Below are positions 16,614 through 25,147 of a stretch of 64,000 nt of DNA, piece by piece; position 1 is the stretch's first letter, and every line of letters starts with the position of its first letter. The position numbers and the translations under genes are program-made. The notes below the pieces were generated by a model. It searched no databases. It worked only from the letters and a program-made list of their open reading frames with translations, and was not told where the DNA came from. Origin of the DNA: Lacrimispora sp. 210928-DFI.3.58 (GTDB lineage Bacteria > Bacillota > Clostridia > Lachnospirales > Lachnospiraceae); the NCBI RefSeq assembly GCF_020554865.1, contig NZ_JAJCIC010000001.1, positions 219,898 through 283,897 on the forward strand. Reading direction: 5' to 3'.

Positions 16614-17660
16614 TTATATGCGGACATATCCGGTTGCAGGACCTGCGCCAACTTTTGCAATGTAGCCGCTTTTTACGAAAGCCGTCAGAGTGCGTTCCAC
16701 CGTAATCTTACTGATATCCGGACAAAGCTCCATAATTTCTTTCTTCGTGATCTTACCGACCTTTTGATCGATTACTGCTTTAATCCGTTCGGGTTTGGAA
16801 AGGCCTCGATGTTTCAAATGCTCTACCCGGTTTTCAAACTCATTATAGGCCTTCAGGATAATTCCTAGGTAATATTTTACAAATGGCTCATAGCTGTTTG
16901 TGCATATATGCCAACCAGCTGAACTGGCCTGCAGCGCCTCATAGTAAGTCTCTTTCGTTTTTTCAATCAACGTTTCCATACTGATATATTTTCCTACAAG
17001 ATATCCCGCTTTGTAAAATAGCAGTAGTGTCAGCAGCCGGCTCATACGCCCATTGCCATCGTTGAAGGGGTGGATACAAAGAAAATCAAGGATAAACATG
17101 GGAATAAGAAGCAATCTATCTATTTTATCGGCATTCCAGGCTTCCCAAAATCTGGTGCACATTTCTTCCATCGCATCTGCTGTCTGAAATGCAGAAACAG
17201 GAATAAATCTCGTATTTTGATGACCCTCGGCATCTATTTCTGCAATCACATTGTCTGCATTTTTGTAATTTCCGCCAGCAGTACCGTGCGAATAAGAATA
17301 CAGATCCCTGTGAAGCTGTAAAATAAGGCTCGGTCTGGGGGTGATGTATTCGTAGCTTTCATGGATCGTGGCCAGCACTTCCCGATAACCGGCAATTTCC
17401 TGCTCGGAACGGTTACGGGGTTCAGCTTTCTGACTTACCAATTCTTTCAGACGCTTATCACTGGTGAAAATACCCTCGATTCTGTTAGACGCGCCGGTGC
17501 TCTGAATCAGCGCGACTTCCAGAAGAGCCTTCAATTCATCCGTGTTCGCCTCCAGAAATAATTCCTGCTTGCCTTTATGTTCGTGGATACTTCCTGTCAT
17601 CTGAACAATTTCAGGTGTCAGCAGTTTCTCAGGAGTTTTTGTATAGTCGAATTCCCGCAT
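16614..17660 (-). CDS. Fic family protein (probable AMPylator with N-terminal inhibitory motif)
   Basis: The 348-residue protein has the Fic catalytic loop HPFNDGNGRMSR (about residues 198-209) with the key His, and the inhibitory motif SNRIEG near residue 57 (S/TxxxEG), which marks a class II self-inhibited Fic enzyme. The C-terminus (about 285-348) looks like a winged helix. Such enzymes usually transfer AMP to Tyr/Ser/Thr hydroxyls, and the winged helix suggests DNA binding or autoregulation. I use the ATG at 17660 because AAGGAG lies 6 nt before it; an ATG at 17675 has none. Just upstream are three operator-like half-sites. It lies between sirtuin and macrodomain genes. Confidence 0.9.
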   Translation of the reverse strand: MREFDYTKTPEKLLTPEIVQMTGSIHEHKGKQELFLEANTDELKALLEVALIQSTGASNRIEGIFTSDKRLKELVSQKAEPRNRSEQEIAGYREVLATIHESYEYITPRPSLILQLHRDLYSYSHGTAGGNYKNADNVIAEIDAEGHQNTRFIPVSAFQTADAMEEMCTRFWEAWNADKIDRLLLIPMFILDFLCIHPFNDGNGRMSRLLTLLLFYKAGYLVGKYISMETLIEKTKETYYEALQASSAGWHICTNSYEPFVKYYLGIILKAYNEFENRVEHLKHRGLSKPERIKAVIDQKVGKITKKEIMELCPDISKITVERTLTAFVKSGYIAKVGAGPATGYVRI

Positions 17661-17683
17661 AGTAATCTCCTTCATTTCAGTTT

Positions 17684-17737
17684 ATCTCCATCATTATACC
17701 CTGGAATGATGGAGATTACAATAGCGATGATGGAGAT
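17684..17737. promoter_or_regulatory. Three 12-bp operator half-sites with 21-bp spacing upstream of fic
   Basis: ATCTCCATCATT (17684-17695) is inverted against AATGATGGAGAT (17705-17716), and GATGATGGAGAT (17726-17737) repeats in direct orientation. The starts are exactly 21 bp apart, two turns of DNA. This is a likely operator for the fic promoter, perhaps bound by the winged helix of Fic itself (inference). Confidence 0.6.
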
Positions 17738-17760
17738 AGGATGCCCGTTTTCCATATGTT

Positions 17761-18678
17761 TCATGTATTTTTGTCATCAGAACGGTTTATTTTTTTGAGT
17801 ACCTCTCCAATGTCTCCGTCGATGCAGACAGAACGTTCCGCAATTTCTTCTAGCGTGCAGGCTTCCCCCAGGTTGACACAAGCGTATACTGCCTTTGGAT
17901 TCTCTGCTGTCATTCTCCGGAAAGAAAATTTCACTATGCCTGGTGTATTGCTGCCGACGCCTAACTCAAGAAACAGCACATGGAGCTGGTCATGTCTGCG
18001 CAGAAATTCAGAATACCGTTCTGCCGCCCGGTGCCATCCCTCGTCTTCAACAAAGGTATTGTCAGTTCGGAGGTTCATAGTCATAGGCTTTCCGCAAACG
18101 GGACAATGGGGAATCAGCTCTTTTGGCACCCGCATATGTTTCTGCTCTGCTACCATCCGCCGCACTGCTTCCTCATTATCGTAGGTCTGCTGGTGACAGG
18201 GCTTCATACATTGCCATAAACCATAGTCGCCCTGCGTATAAAAGAGGCGGTGTTTATCAAAGCCAGCTTTCTGAAACTGGTGGTCTACGTTGGTGGTCAG
18301 GACAAAATAGTCCTTATCTGTTACCAGCTCCAGCAGGCTGGAGTATACTGGTTTAGGGGCGTCCACATAACGGTTATAGTAAATGTGGCGGCTCCACCAT
18401 GCCCAATATTCTTCAAGGGAGTCAAAAGGATAAAACCCACCCGAATATATATCAGGGATATGGTACTTTTCAATGAAATCAGAAAAGTGCTGTTCAAATC
18501 GTTCTCCGGAGTAGGTCAGGCCTGCTGACGCAGACAGTCCTGAACCTGCACCGATGACAACTGCATCAGCAGTTTCTATTTGATGGGCAAGTCTTTGAAG
18601 TTGTCTTGTATCCAATGATATCGCCGCCTTTCCCGATTTTTCCACAGCCTTTACCGGACAGATGCCGTGTGCAGTCAT
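17761..18678 (-). CDS. SirTM-class sirtuin (protein ADP-ribosyltransferase)
   Basis: The 305-residue Sir2-fold protein has the NAD motif GAGSGLSASAGL (about 43-54), TTNVDHQF in place of the usual TQNIDGL, and YTQGD where deacylating sirtuins have LHG, so the catalytic His is replaced by Gln. That substitution and the AGLTYSGERF motif mark the SirTM class, known to ADP-ribosylate proteins, classically a lipoylated GcvH-like carrier. A CPVC pair and another Cys may bind zinc. No gcvH-like or lipoate ligase gene is in this window, so the target here may differ. The start is 14 bp after the PNPOx-like gene, so they are one operon. Confidence 0.88.
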   Translation of the reverse strand: MTAHGICPVKAVEKSGKAAISLDTRQLQRLAHQIETADAVVIGAGSGLSASAGLTYSGERFEQHFSDFIEKYHIPDIYSGGFYPFDSLEEYWAWWSRHIYYNRYVDAPKPVYSSLLELVTDKDYFVLTTNVDHQFQKAGFDKHRLFYTQGDYGLWQCMKPCHQQTYDNEEAVRRMVAEQKHMRVPKELIPHCPVCGKPMTMNLRTDNTFVEDEGWHRAAERYSEFLRRHDQLHVLFLELGVGSNTPGIVKFSFRRMTAENPKAVYACVNLGEACTLEEIAERSVCIDGDIGEVLKKINRSDDKNT

Positions 18679-18692
18679 CCTATACCTTTCTG

Positions 18693-19094
18693 CTACAGGC
18701 GGTATTCACGGGGAGGATTCCCGGAGAAGTCAGCGATGACGGCATGGGCATCTGCCAGATAGAATACCTCAAAAATGGGATTGTCAGCAGTCTGGTACTG
18801 GCCCTTGACGATGGGATTAGCGATACACATCTCTTTGACGGCCATGTTATTTTCAAATACGGCCCTGCCATTTAAGCGGATCCAGGCATAGGTAGGGCTG
18901 GATACGGAAATCTCCGTATAGGGATTGGCCTGGAGATCCTTATAGACGTCCTTTGTGCTGTTGGTACAGAACCACAGCCTGCCATCCTTTTCCCCGGCAA
19001 ACATAAAGGGGCGGCATTTGGCTTTGCCGTCACGTCCTATGGTGGCTAAGTACTGTACAGGATTTTCATTCAGAAAGGTTACAACTTCGTTCAT
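18693..19094 (-). CDS. Pyridoxamine 5'-phosphate oxidase family (flavin-binding split-barrel) protein
   Basis: The 133-residue protein starts at the ATG at 19094, 7 nt after GGAGGT; longer readings have no ribosome site. It shows the split-barrel pattern NPVQYLATIGRDGKAKCRPFMF, then LWFCTNSTKDVYKDL and ISVSSPTYAWIRLNGRAVF. Members bind FMN, F420 or heme and many are reductases rather than true PNP oxidases. It is the first gene of the operon with the SirTM sirtuin 14 bp downstream. Flavin oxidoreductases are common in SirTM loci, so a redox-linked role in that pathway is plausible. Confidence 0.88.
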   Translation of the reverse strand: MNEVVTFLNENPVQYLATIGRDGKAKCRPFMFAGEKDGRLWFCTNSTKDVYKDLQANPYTEISVSSPTYAWIRLNGRAVFENNMAVKEMCIANPIVKGQYQTADNPIFEVFYLADAHAVIADFSGNPPREYRL

Positions 19095-19230
19095 GGCAAT
19101 ACCTCCAATATAATTTAAAATAGCTTTTTTCAGGGTGAGTTCCCTTTGATGATTGGATTGTAACAGCACTTGCCTGACCTGAGAAGTACGCACAATATTG
19201 TGGCATAGTTACCTGGAGGTAACCAATAAC

Positions 19231-19475
19231 TTGAGTTTCCGCATTTTGTGCCGTGGCTGCTGGGGAGACGGCTGGATGCTCCGGCTTCGGACATAAGAAG
19301 CACTAAGACACCTGATTATTTCTAAGAGCCAGAGCCACATCAAAGGAACTCGCTGCGCTCAAACATCCATTGATGTGGCTCTGAACGAAAAAAACAGCTG
19401 CCTAAGTGCTTCTAATGTCCTGCAAAGTCGCACCAGCCGTCTCCCCGGCAGCCACGGCACAAAATGTGGAAGCTC
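19231..19475. repeat. Family B complete element: 245-bp imperfect palindrome
   Basis: The left arm contains GCATTTTGTGCCGTGGCTGC then GGGGAGACGGCTGG. The right arm mirrors these as CCAGCCGTCTCCCC then GCAGCCACGGCACAAAATG. The centre is a hairpin AGAGCCACATCAA...TTGATGTGGCTCT around 19331-19382. There is no gene. It lies between the PNPOx-like gene and the HxlR gene. Solo arms occur at 13532 and 27019. It is MITE-like, and no transposase is nearby. Confidence 0.75.
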
Positions 19476-19490
19476 AAAAACCGATAATAC

Positions 19491-19520
19491 TTGACATCTG
19501 TTTGCTCTGTACAATAATAT
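19491..19520 (+). promoter_or_regulatory. Promoter for the HxlR regulator
   Basis: A perfect TTGACA at 19491-19496 and TAATAT at 19515-19520 are 18 nt apart, just right of the palindrome and 47 bp before the start. Confidence 0.65.
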
Positions 19521-19567
19521 AAAGCCATACATCCCTAAAAGGAACAAATACAAAAAGGAGGTATTAT

Positions 19568-19915
19568 ATGGCGTCTGAAGCAAAGGAGCTTCCGAACTGT
19601 CCGGTGGAGACTACCCTGACTATGATCAGCGATAAGTGGAAGGTGCTGATCCTGCGAGATCTGCTTGCAGGTACAAAGCGGTTCGGAGAGCTTAAAAAAT
19701 CCATTGGACAGGTATCTCAGAAGGTACTCACGGCCCAACTGCGCGAGATGGAGGCAAACGGACTGCTTACGAGGACAGTCTATGCAGAGGTGCCTCCCAG
19801 GGTGGAGTACACATTAACGGAATTAGGATACAGTTTAAAACCGATCCTTGATGCCATGTGGAGCTGGGGAGAGGAGTACAAGGCCAGTAAAGCAATCCGC
19901 AATAATCGGGCCTGA
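19568..19915 (+). CDS. HxlR family winged-helix transcriptional regulator
   Basis: This 115-residue single-domain regulator has the HxlR pattern CPVETTLTMISDKWKVLILRD, the recognition region RFGELKKSIGQVSQKVLTAQL, and the wing RTVYAEVPPRVEYTLTELG. Members often sense redox or electrophile stress through the N-terminal Cys, here at about residue 12. AAAAGGAGG precedes the ATG. Its 3' end overlaps the convergent DUF2000 gene by 81 bp. Target genes are unknown. Confidence 0.92.
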   Translation: MASEAKELPNCPVETTLTMISDKWKVLILRDLLAGTKRFGELKKSIGQVSQKVLTAQLREMEANGLLTRTVYAEVPPRVEYTLTELGYSLKPILDAMWSWGEEYKASKAIRNNRA

Positions 19916-20272
19916 TTCCCTGTAAAATGCTGCAGGGAATTTCATCTTCTCTATAAATTCATTATAAGTCTTGCAGCCTTGGGCTAAATCAGAAAAATCG
20001 ACCACCGTCAAATCCGAAAAATCCGGCTCATAAAGTTTTTCACGAATTGCCTTAATGCTTTCGAGGTTCCCTTTCAAGATAGGTACAGGAAATTCAATAA
20101 TTCCTAAATGCTCATTTCCTGTTTTGTCGGTCACATCTGCGCCGACTACTTCCGGCATTTTCTTTCCCAGCGTAATACCCATGATAGCCGCTGTATTTGC
20201 GATAATTCCCAGCGGCAAGTGTCCATCAATTATCATGACGCATTTTTCATTCTGTAAATCCATTTTTGGCAC
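19835..20272 (-). CDS. DUF2000 family protein
   Basis: The protein of about 145 residues has the DUF2000 signature CVMIIDGHLPLGIIANTAA near the start and GIIEFPVPIL in the middle; the family has no firm function. The start may be the GTG at 20272 or the ATG at 20263 (MDLQNEK), preceded by AAAGGAAAGG. It overlaps the end of the EamA transporter gene by about 20 bp, so translation is probably coupled. It is the third gene of an AraC-EamA-DUF2000 operon. Its 3' end overlaps the convergent HxlR gene. Confidence 0.85.
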   Translation of the reverse strand: MPKMDLQNEKCVMIIDGHLPLGIIANTAAIMGITLGKKMPEVVGADVTDKTGNEHLGIIEFPVPILKGNLESIKAIREKLYEPDFSDLTVVDFSDLAQGCKTYNEFIEKMKFPAAFYRESGPIIADCFTGLVLLSPAPHGIKDRF

Positions 20273-21158
20273 CTTTCCTTTCTGGCTTGTACTCCGACAG
20301 GAATAACCCTATCAAAGTCAGGACTGTTCCTATTCCCGCTAATACAGTCAACTGTTCATGCAAAATCAGAACTGACGTAACGACAGTTATCACGGGAACC
20401 ATATAAATATACACACTTGTCTTTACTGCGCCCAGCTTCTTTACTGCAAAATTCCATGTGACAAAGCAAAGAGCAGAGGCCCCTAATCCCAAATACAAAA
20501 TATTGAACAGGTACGTCATATTTGCAAACCGGGACAAATCTAACCGAAAATCAAAGAAGAACAGCGCTGGTATCATAAACAAGATCCCGTAAAAAAACGT
20601 GCGGCGGGTTGAAAGAAGAACAGGATAGCCGAAGCTGCCGATTTTCCTTGTCAATATGGAATAGCAAGCCCACACAAGAGCCGCGGCAACTGCAAGTAAA
20701 TCGCCCATAGGGTTAAGCTCTAATTTTGAACCATTAAAGCTGATTAAAATTATCCCTACCATTGCAACAACAAATCCAACGAAGAATTGTGCCCGCAATT
20801 TTTCTTCTGATTTCATAAACAAGTGCGACAGTATTGCTGTAAAGAATGGGGCGACGGATATAATCACGCCTACATTAGAAGCCAGCGTAAAGGTCAAAGC
20901 GATATTTTCCAGCAGATAATAGAAACATATTCCCCATAGTCCCGCAGCTGCAAAAGTCAATTCCTGCTTATGATCTGCGGTCTTTAATTGTTTCGGGTAT
21001 GCCATAAGTAAAACGAGAAATCCCATAACAAAACGGAAAAATAAAATTTCTACGGGCGGAAAATCCACTAATAGGATTTTTGTGGAGATAAATGTAGTTC
21101 CCCATATCACGATCGTTAATAATGCCGCTAAATGTCCGGCGGTCTTTTTATGCTCCAT
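20247..21158 (-). CDS. EamA/DMT family transporter
   Basis: The 303-residue membrane protein has ten predicted helices in two EamA repeats (LLTIVIWGTTFISTKILL in the first, LLAVAAALVWACYSILTRK in the second). DMT-family carriers export amino acids or other metabolites. I choose the ATG at 21158 (MEHKKTAGH), with GGTGAG 8 nt upstream. It overlaps the AraC stop by 11 bp, which argues for coupling. AraC-type regulators paired with EamA exporters are common, and the regulator probably senses the exported compound. Confidence 0.9.
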   Translation of the reverse strand: MEHKKTAGHLAALLTIVIWGTTFISTKILLVDFPPVEILFFRFVMGFLVLLMAYPKQLKTADHKQELTFAAAGLWGICFYYLLENIALTFTLASNVGVIISVAPFFTAILSHLFMKSEEKLRAQFFVGFVVAMVGIILISFNGSKLELNPMGDLLAVAAALVWACYSILTRKIGSFGYPVLLSTRRTFFYGILFMIPALFFFDFRLDLSRFANMTYLFNILYLGLGASALCFVTWNFAVKKLGAVKTSVYIYMVPVITVVTSVLILHEQLTVLAGIGTVLTLIGLFLSEYKPERKGAKNGFTE

Positions 21159-21993
21159 ATCGCTGCTCACCGTCCTTGCTCTTGTCAAAAAATATGTCAC
21201 GATAAACGCCCGGGGCAAGTCCGATAAAGCTGTTGAAATAATTGGTAAAATGACTTTGGTCTGAAAATCCTGTCTGCATGGCAGCTTCTACGGGCTGCAC
21301 ACCTTTTCGCAACAATGCCTTTGCTTCATTGATACGGATCGTTTCTAAATATCGGTACGGGGTAACGCCCTTTGATTTTGTAAATGCCCGGAGCAGGGTG
21401 GATTTACTCAATCCGGCATAGCGGCATATCTGGTCTAAATAAATCCGCTCATTGAAATGCTGCCGGATAAATTCACAAGCCCTTTCTATTTTCTGTGGAC
21501 ACTCCGGCACACAACTTTCAAATGGCTGTCCATAATTCTGTATCAGTGTGGAGATAAGGAACAATAAAGTTTCCTCTTTTCCAAAATCAGAAATGCCGTT
21601 CATCACCATTTCGTGAAGTGGGCGCAAATAACAGGCAATTTCATCATCACGAATGACAGCTTTTGAAAAGCCGGGAAGCTGCCTCTTTCCAGTTACTTCT
21701 TCCGCTAAATCAAGCATGGTACTCTTGGAAATATGAAATCCACGATAATCAAAAGTTCCGTCGTCACTCTGAACGCAAGCATGATTATCCCCCGGATTAA
21801 AAAGAAGGATGTTTCCCCTCTCTATGCTGTATTCTCTGTTTTTACAGGATAGGCAGCGTTCCCCGTCCTCAACAAATCCTATCACATAATGCTCATGGAA
21901 ATGGTTTGGGAATGGCTGCCGGGTCCCCTCAAAACGGTAGGCTTCAATACGCAGCTCATCATCATAGACTACCGTCCTTGTTTCTTTCTTCAT
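21148..21993 (-). CDS. AraC family transcriptional regulator with cupin-like sensor domain
   Basis: This 281-residue protein has an N-terminal cupin-type domain (about 10-140, with PNHFHEHYVIGFVEDG and ILLFNPGDNHACV) and two C-terminal HTH motifs (YLDQICRYAGLSKSTLLRAF and VEAAMQTGFSDQSHFTNYF). It probably activates its own operon with the EamA exporter and DUF2000 genes. AAAGGAG lies 8 nt before the ATG at 21993. The divergent region to the next plus-strand gene is 326 bp and holds a sugar-operon promoter and operators. Confidence 0.93.
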   Translation of the reverse strand: MKKETRTVVYDDELRIEAYRFEGTRQPFPNHFHEHYVIGFVEDGERCLSCKNREYSIERGNILLFNPGDNHACVQSDDGTFDYRGFHISKSTMLDLAEEVTGKRQLPGFSKAVIRDDEIACYLRPLHEMVMNGISDFGKEETLLFLISTLIQNYGQPFESCVPECPQKIERACEFIRQHFNERIYLDQICRYAGLSKSTLLRAFTKSKGVTPYRYLETIRINEAKALLRKGVQPVEAAMQTGFSDQSHFTNYFNSFIGLAPGVYRDIFFDKSKDGEQRYGA

Positions 21994-22180
21994 GTATTTT
22001 TCACTCCTTTCCGCACATATTGTATCGCCGGAACATCAGAAAGTCTTGTAAAATATCTTCAAATTTTCGGAATAGTGCAGGCTGACTGCCTGCTCAACGG
22101 TTTTAAACACAACGTACACACTTCGTTACAGCATGAAAGAAGGATGATGCGATGGCTGGCGTTCTTTTCTTTCTACAAAT

Positions 22181-22196
22181 GTGAAATCAATTTCAT
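22181..22196. promoter_or_regulatory. Candidate LacI-type operator O2
   Basis: GTGAAATCAATTTCAT is palindromic except at its centre and ends, and resembles the sites at 22281 and 27109. It lies exactly 100 bp upstream of the main site, an arrangement suited to looping. It is weaker than the other two. Confidence 0.4.
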
Positions 22197-22240
22197 CATT
22201 ATACACAATAAAGCACACGATAATCTATGAAAAATGCCAG

Positions 22241-22269
22241 TTTACAAAATAAAAATATGGATGTAATAT
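22241..22269 (+). promoter_or_regulatory. Promoter of the PTS/GH13 sugar operon
   Basis: TTTACA at 22241-22246 and TAATAT at 22264-22269 have a 17-nt spacer. The start of transcription would be near 22276, directly before the operator at 22281. Confidence 0.65.
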
Positions 22270-22280
22270 AGTAAATGAAA

Positions 22281-22296
22281 GTGAGAACGATTTCAC
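22281..22296. promoter_or_regulatory. LacI-type operator O1 of the sugar operon
   Basis: GTGAGAACGATTTCAC has GTGA/TCAC ends and the central CG usual for LacI-family sites, at about +5 to +20 of the promoter. It shares 14 of 16 bases with the site at the lacI-like gene (27109-27124), so the encoded LacI regulator very likely binds both. Confidence 0.7.
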
Positions 22297-22319
22297 ATAA
22301 AAAGAAAGGAGGATGCTTT

Positions 22320-23180
22320 ATGAAGCAGCAAACGGTGAAAAGGATCGTTTTTCTGGATATCGATGGAACCTTGACAGAGCCGGGGAGTAATGAGCCGCCG
22401 GAATCTGCTGTTCAGGCGGTCCGCCGGGCCAGAGCACAGGGACATTACCTGTTTTTGTGTACGGGAAGAAACTACGATATGTTATCGCCCTTATTGAGAT
22501 ATGGATTTGATGGAGTCATTGCCAGCTCCGGAGGATATATCGAATGCCGGGGCGAGGTGATCTATGACTGCCCCATGACGGAAGGACAAAGACAGAGAGC
22601 CATGGAGGTCCTGAAGGAAAATGGAGTGTTCCGGACAGTGGAATGCATGGACGGCTCTTATACGGATGAAGGCTTTAAGGAATTTCTCCGTGCAAATGCC
22701 GGAAAAGGAAGCAACAGCGAGCTGCTTCGCTGGAGAGAGCAGATCGAGAAATCCCTAAACATCCTTCCGATGAAAGCGTACCGGGGGCAGCCGGTATATA
22801 AAATTGTATTTATGAGTCAGTCAAAAGAGCAGCTCATCCATCCTCAGAAAGAGCTGTCCTCTGATTTTGATTTCTGTATCCAGGGTGAAGATAAGCATGG
22901 CTTCATCAACGGCGAAGTGGTAAACAGGCAATTTGATAAGGGCAGAGCAGTAAAACGGGTATGTGACCATTTGCACATCCCACTCTGTGACTCGGTTGCG
23001 ATCGGGGACAGCATGAACGACAGGGAAATGCTGGAAACGGCAGGGATCAGTATCTGCATGGAGAATGGCAGCGAGGAGTTGAAAAAGCTGGCAGATGATA
23101 TCTGCCCATCCGTGCAGAAGGATGGGATCTTGCAGGCTTTTTTGAAATATCATTTAATTCCTTCATCAATGAAACAATGA
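22320..23180 (+). CDS. HAD superfamily phosphatase (Cof type) of the sugar operon
   Basis: This 286-residue enzyme begins at the ATG at 22320 with AAGGAGG 7 nt upstream; a longer reading from 22275 would run through the operator. HAD motifs are IVFLDIDGTLTEPG, FLCTGRNYDML, a Lys in NRQFDKGRAVKRV and IGDSMNDREML. It is the first gene of the operon with the PTS permease 28 bp downstream, so it probably dephosphorylates a sugar phosphate from that pathway, either to detoxify it or as a pathway step (inference). Confidence 0.92.
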   Translation: MKQQTVKRIVFLDIDGTLTEPGSNEPPESAVQAVRRARAQGHYLFLCTGRNYDMLSPLLRYGFDGVIASSGGYIECRGEVIYDCPMTEGQRQRAMEVLKENGVFRTVECMDGSYTDEGFKEFLRANAGKGSNSELLRWREQIEKSLNILPMKAYRGQPVYKIVFMSQSKEQLIHPQKELSSDFDFCIQGEDKHGFINGEVVNRQFDKGRAVKRVCDHLHIPLCDSVAIGDSMNDREMLETAGISICMENGSEELKKLADDICPSVQKDGILQAFLKYHLIPSSMKQ

Positions 23181-23208
23181 ACTAAAAATAATAAAAGGGG
23201 AAAAGAAC

Positions 23209-25128
23209 ATGGCTATGGATTATGGGAGATGTGCAAAAGAGATTTATGAGACATTGGGCGGAAGAGATAATCTGGTAAGCGCAGCACACTGTGCGACCAG
23301 GCTCCGTCTTGTTACGGTGGACAACAGTAAGATCGATATGAAAAAACTGGAAAACATTGACGGAGTAAAGGGGGTTTTCAGCAATAACGGACAGCTTCAG
23401 CTGATCATAGGCACAGGAACAGTCAACAAGGTATACGATGAATTTTTAAATATAAGCGGGATGACCGCAGCTACGAAGGAAGAGGTGAAGGCGGCAGCGG
23501 CTGCAAAGCAGCCATTTTTTAAGAGGATGATAAAGGCCCTCGGCGATGTCTTTGTCCCGATCCTTCCGGCTATTGTGGCATCCGGGCTGATGATGGGTCT
23601 GGTGGAAGCCCTCGGCAAGGCGATTCCCACGTTTGCGGGAAGCGATTGGTATGGTATCCTCGATCTGATGGCCAATACAGCCTTTACCTTCCTTCCGGTG
23701 CTGATCGCAGTATCAGCAGCAAGGGTGTTCGGCGGTAATATTTTCCTGGGCGCTGTGATCGGTATGATCATGATACATCCGGGCCTGGTCAATGCATGGG
23801 CTGTGAGTTCTATGGAGGCAGCAGAGATCCCGGTATGGCATCTGTTCGGTTTCCCGATCCGGCAGGTAGGATATCAGGGCCATGTGATCCCTGTAGTGAT
23901 TGCCGTATGGATAATGTGCAGAGTGGAAAAATGGCTGCACGGGCATGTCCCGGAGATGATCGACCTGTTTGTGACTCCTCTTTGCACGGTGCTCATAACC
24001 GCGTTTGTGACTCTGGGTATCGTAGGACCGGTATTTTCAACAGCTGAAAGTTATGTCCTGGCGTTCGCAGGCTGGATCATCACCGTTGGATACGGAGTTG
24101 GGGCCATGATCATGGGTGCCCTGTACCCGCTTACCGTGGTATGCGGAATTCATCATATGTACAACGTTATTGAAGCAGGAATGCTCTCTGCAGCTGATGG
24201 GCTCAATATTTGGATGCCGATCGCATCCGCAGCCAATTTTGCACAGGGCGCAGCATGCCTGGCAGTTGGTTTAAAGGCAAAAAATGTAAAGACAAAATCA
24301 GTGGCGATCCCTTCTTCCATATCAGCAGCTCTGGGGATTACAGAGCCAGCTATTTTTGGTGTGAATCTGCGGTTTGTAAAGCCTTTGGTGTGCGGTATTA
24401 TTGGAGGGGCAGTTGGAGCACTCCTTGGCTCCCTGTTTCATATTGGCGCTACCTCCTATGGCGTGACCGGACTGCCGGGATTTCTGATCACATTAGATTA
24501 CACCCTGCAGTATGCGATCGTGCTGGCAGTATCCTTCGGCATTTCCTTTACTCTTACCTGGTTTACATGGAAGGAGGAGGCAGAGGATGGAAGCAGCTCC
24601 GGGAATACGAAAGCTGCGGCAAAGGAAAAGGCGGAGCCGGCAGAGACGGAAGGCCCGAAGGGAGCAGAGGGAGCAGGAAAGGCTGTGCTTGCGCCTTTGA
24701 AGGGGACTGTCATCGCCAGGGAGGAGATCCCGGATCCCACATTTGCATCCGGTATTCTCGGAGACGGCGCTGGAATCATCCCGGAGGTTGGCGAGGTCGT
24801 TGCACCCTTTGATGGCGAGATCGCCTCTGTTACAGATACCCGCCATGCCATAGGATTGACAGGCCCTGAAGGGATGGAGGTATTGATCCACGTAGGTATT
24901 GATACGGTAAAAATGAATGGTGACGGCTTTCAGCTGCTTGTCTCCCAGGGGGAAAAGGTAAAAGCAGGACAGAGACTGCTGACCTTTGATATTTCAAAGA
25001 TCGAGAAGGCAGGTTACAGCACGGTAACGGCGGTGCTTATGGCAAACAGCGCCTGCTATCCGGACTTTAAGGTGGTAAAAACGGGAAAGACAGATCAAAT
25101 GGAAAAATTGTTCACAATTGAAGGATGA
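23209..25128 (+). CDS. PTS permease EIIBCA, glucose/sucrose/beta-glucoside superfamily
   Basis: This 639-residue fusion has IIB (about 1-90, phospho-Cys28 in SAAHCATRLRL), a IIC channel of about ten helices (105-460, with GITEPAIFGVNLR), an Ala/Glu-rich linker and a IIA-Glc domain (about 485-639, phospho-His561 in VLIHVGIDTV). The B-C-A order is typical of sucrose, trehalose and beta-glucoside permeases. It imports and phosphorylates a sugar using phosphoenolpyruvate. The downstream amylosucrase-like enzyme points to an alpha-glucoside such as sucrose (inference). Its 3' end is only about 20 bp from the GH13 start. Confidence 0.93.
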   Translation: MAMDYGRCAKEIYETLGGRDNLVSAAHCATRLRLVTVDNSKIDMKKLENIDGVKGVFSNNGQLQLIIGTGTVNKVYDEFLNISGMTAATKEEVKAAAAAKQPFFKRMIKALGDVFVPILPAIVASGLMMGLVEALGKAIPTFAGSDWYGILDLMANTAFTFLPVLIAVSAARVFGGNIFLGAVIGMIMIHPGLVNAWAVSSMEAAEIPVWHLFGFPIRQVGYQGHVIPVVIAVWIMCRVEKWLHGHVPEMIDLFVTPLCTVLITAFVTLGIVGPVFSTAESYVLAFAGWIITVGYGVGAMIMGALYPLTVVCGIHHMYNVIEAGMLSAADGLNIWMPIASAANFAQGAACLAVGLKAKNVKTKSVAIPSSISAALGITEPAIFGVNLRFVKPLVCGIIGGAVGALLGSLFHIGATSYGVTGLPGFLITLDYTLQYAIVLAVSFGISFTLTWFTWKEEAEDGSSSGNTKAAAKEKAEPAETEGPKGAEGAGKAVLAPLKGTVIAREEIPDPTFASGILGDGAGIIPEVGEVVAPFDGEIASVTDTRHAIGLTGPEGMEVLIHVGIDTVKMNGDGFQLLVSQGEKVKAGQRLLTFDISKIEKAGYSTVTAVLMANSACYPDFKVVKTGKTDQMEKLFTIEG

Positions 25129-25147
25129 AATACATATAACGGTGAGA

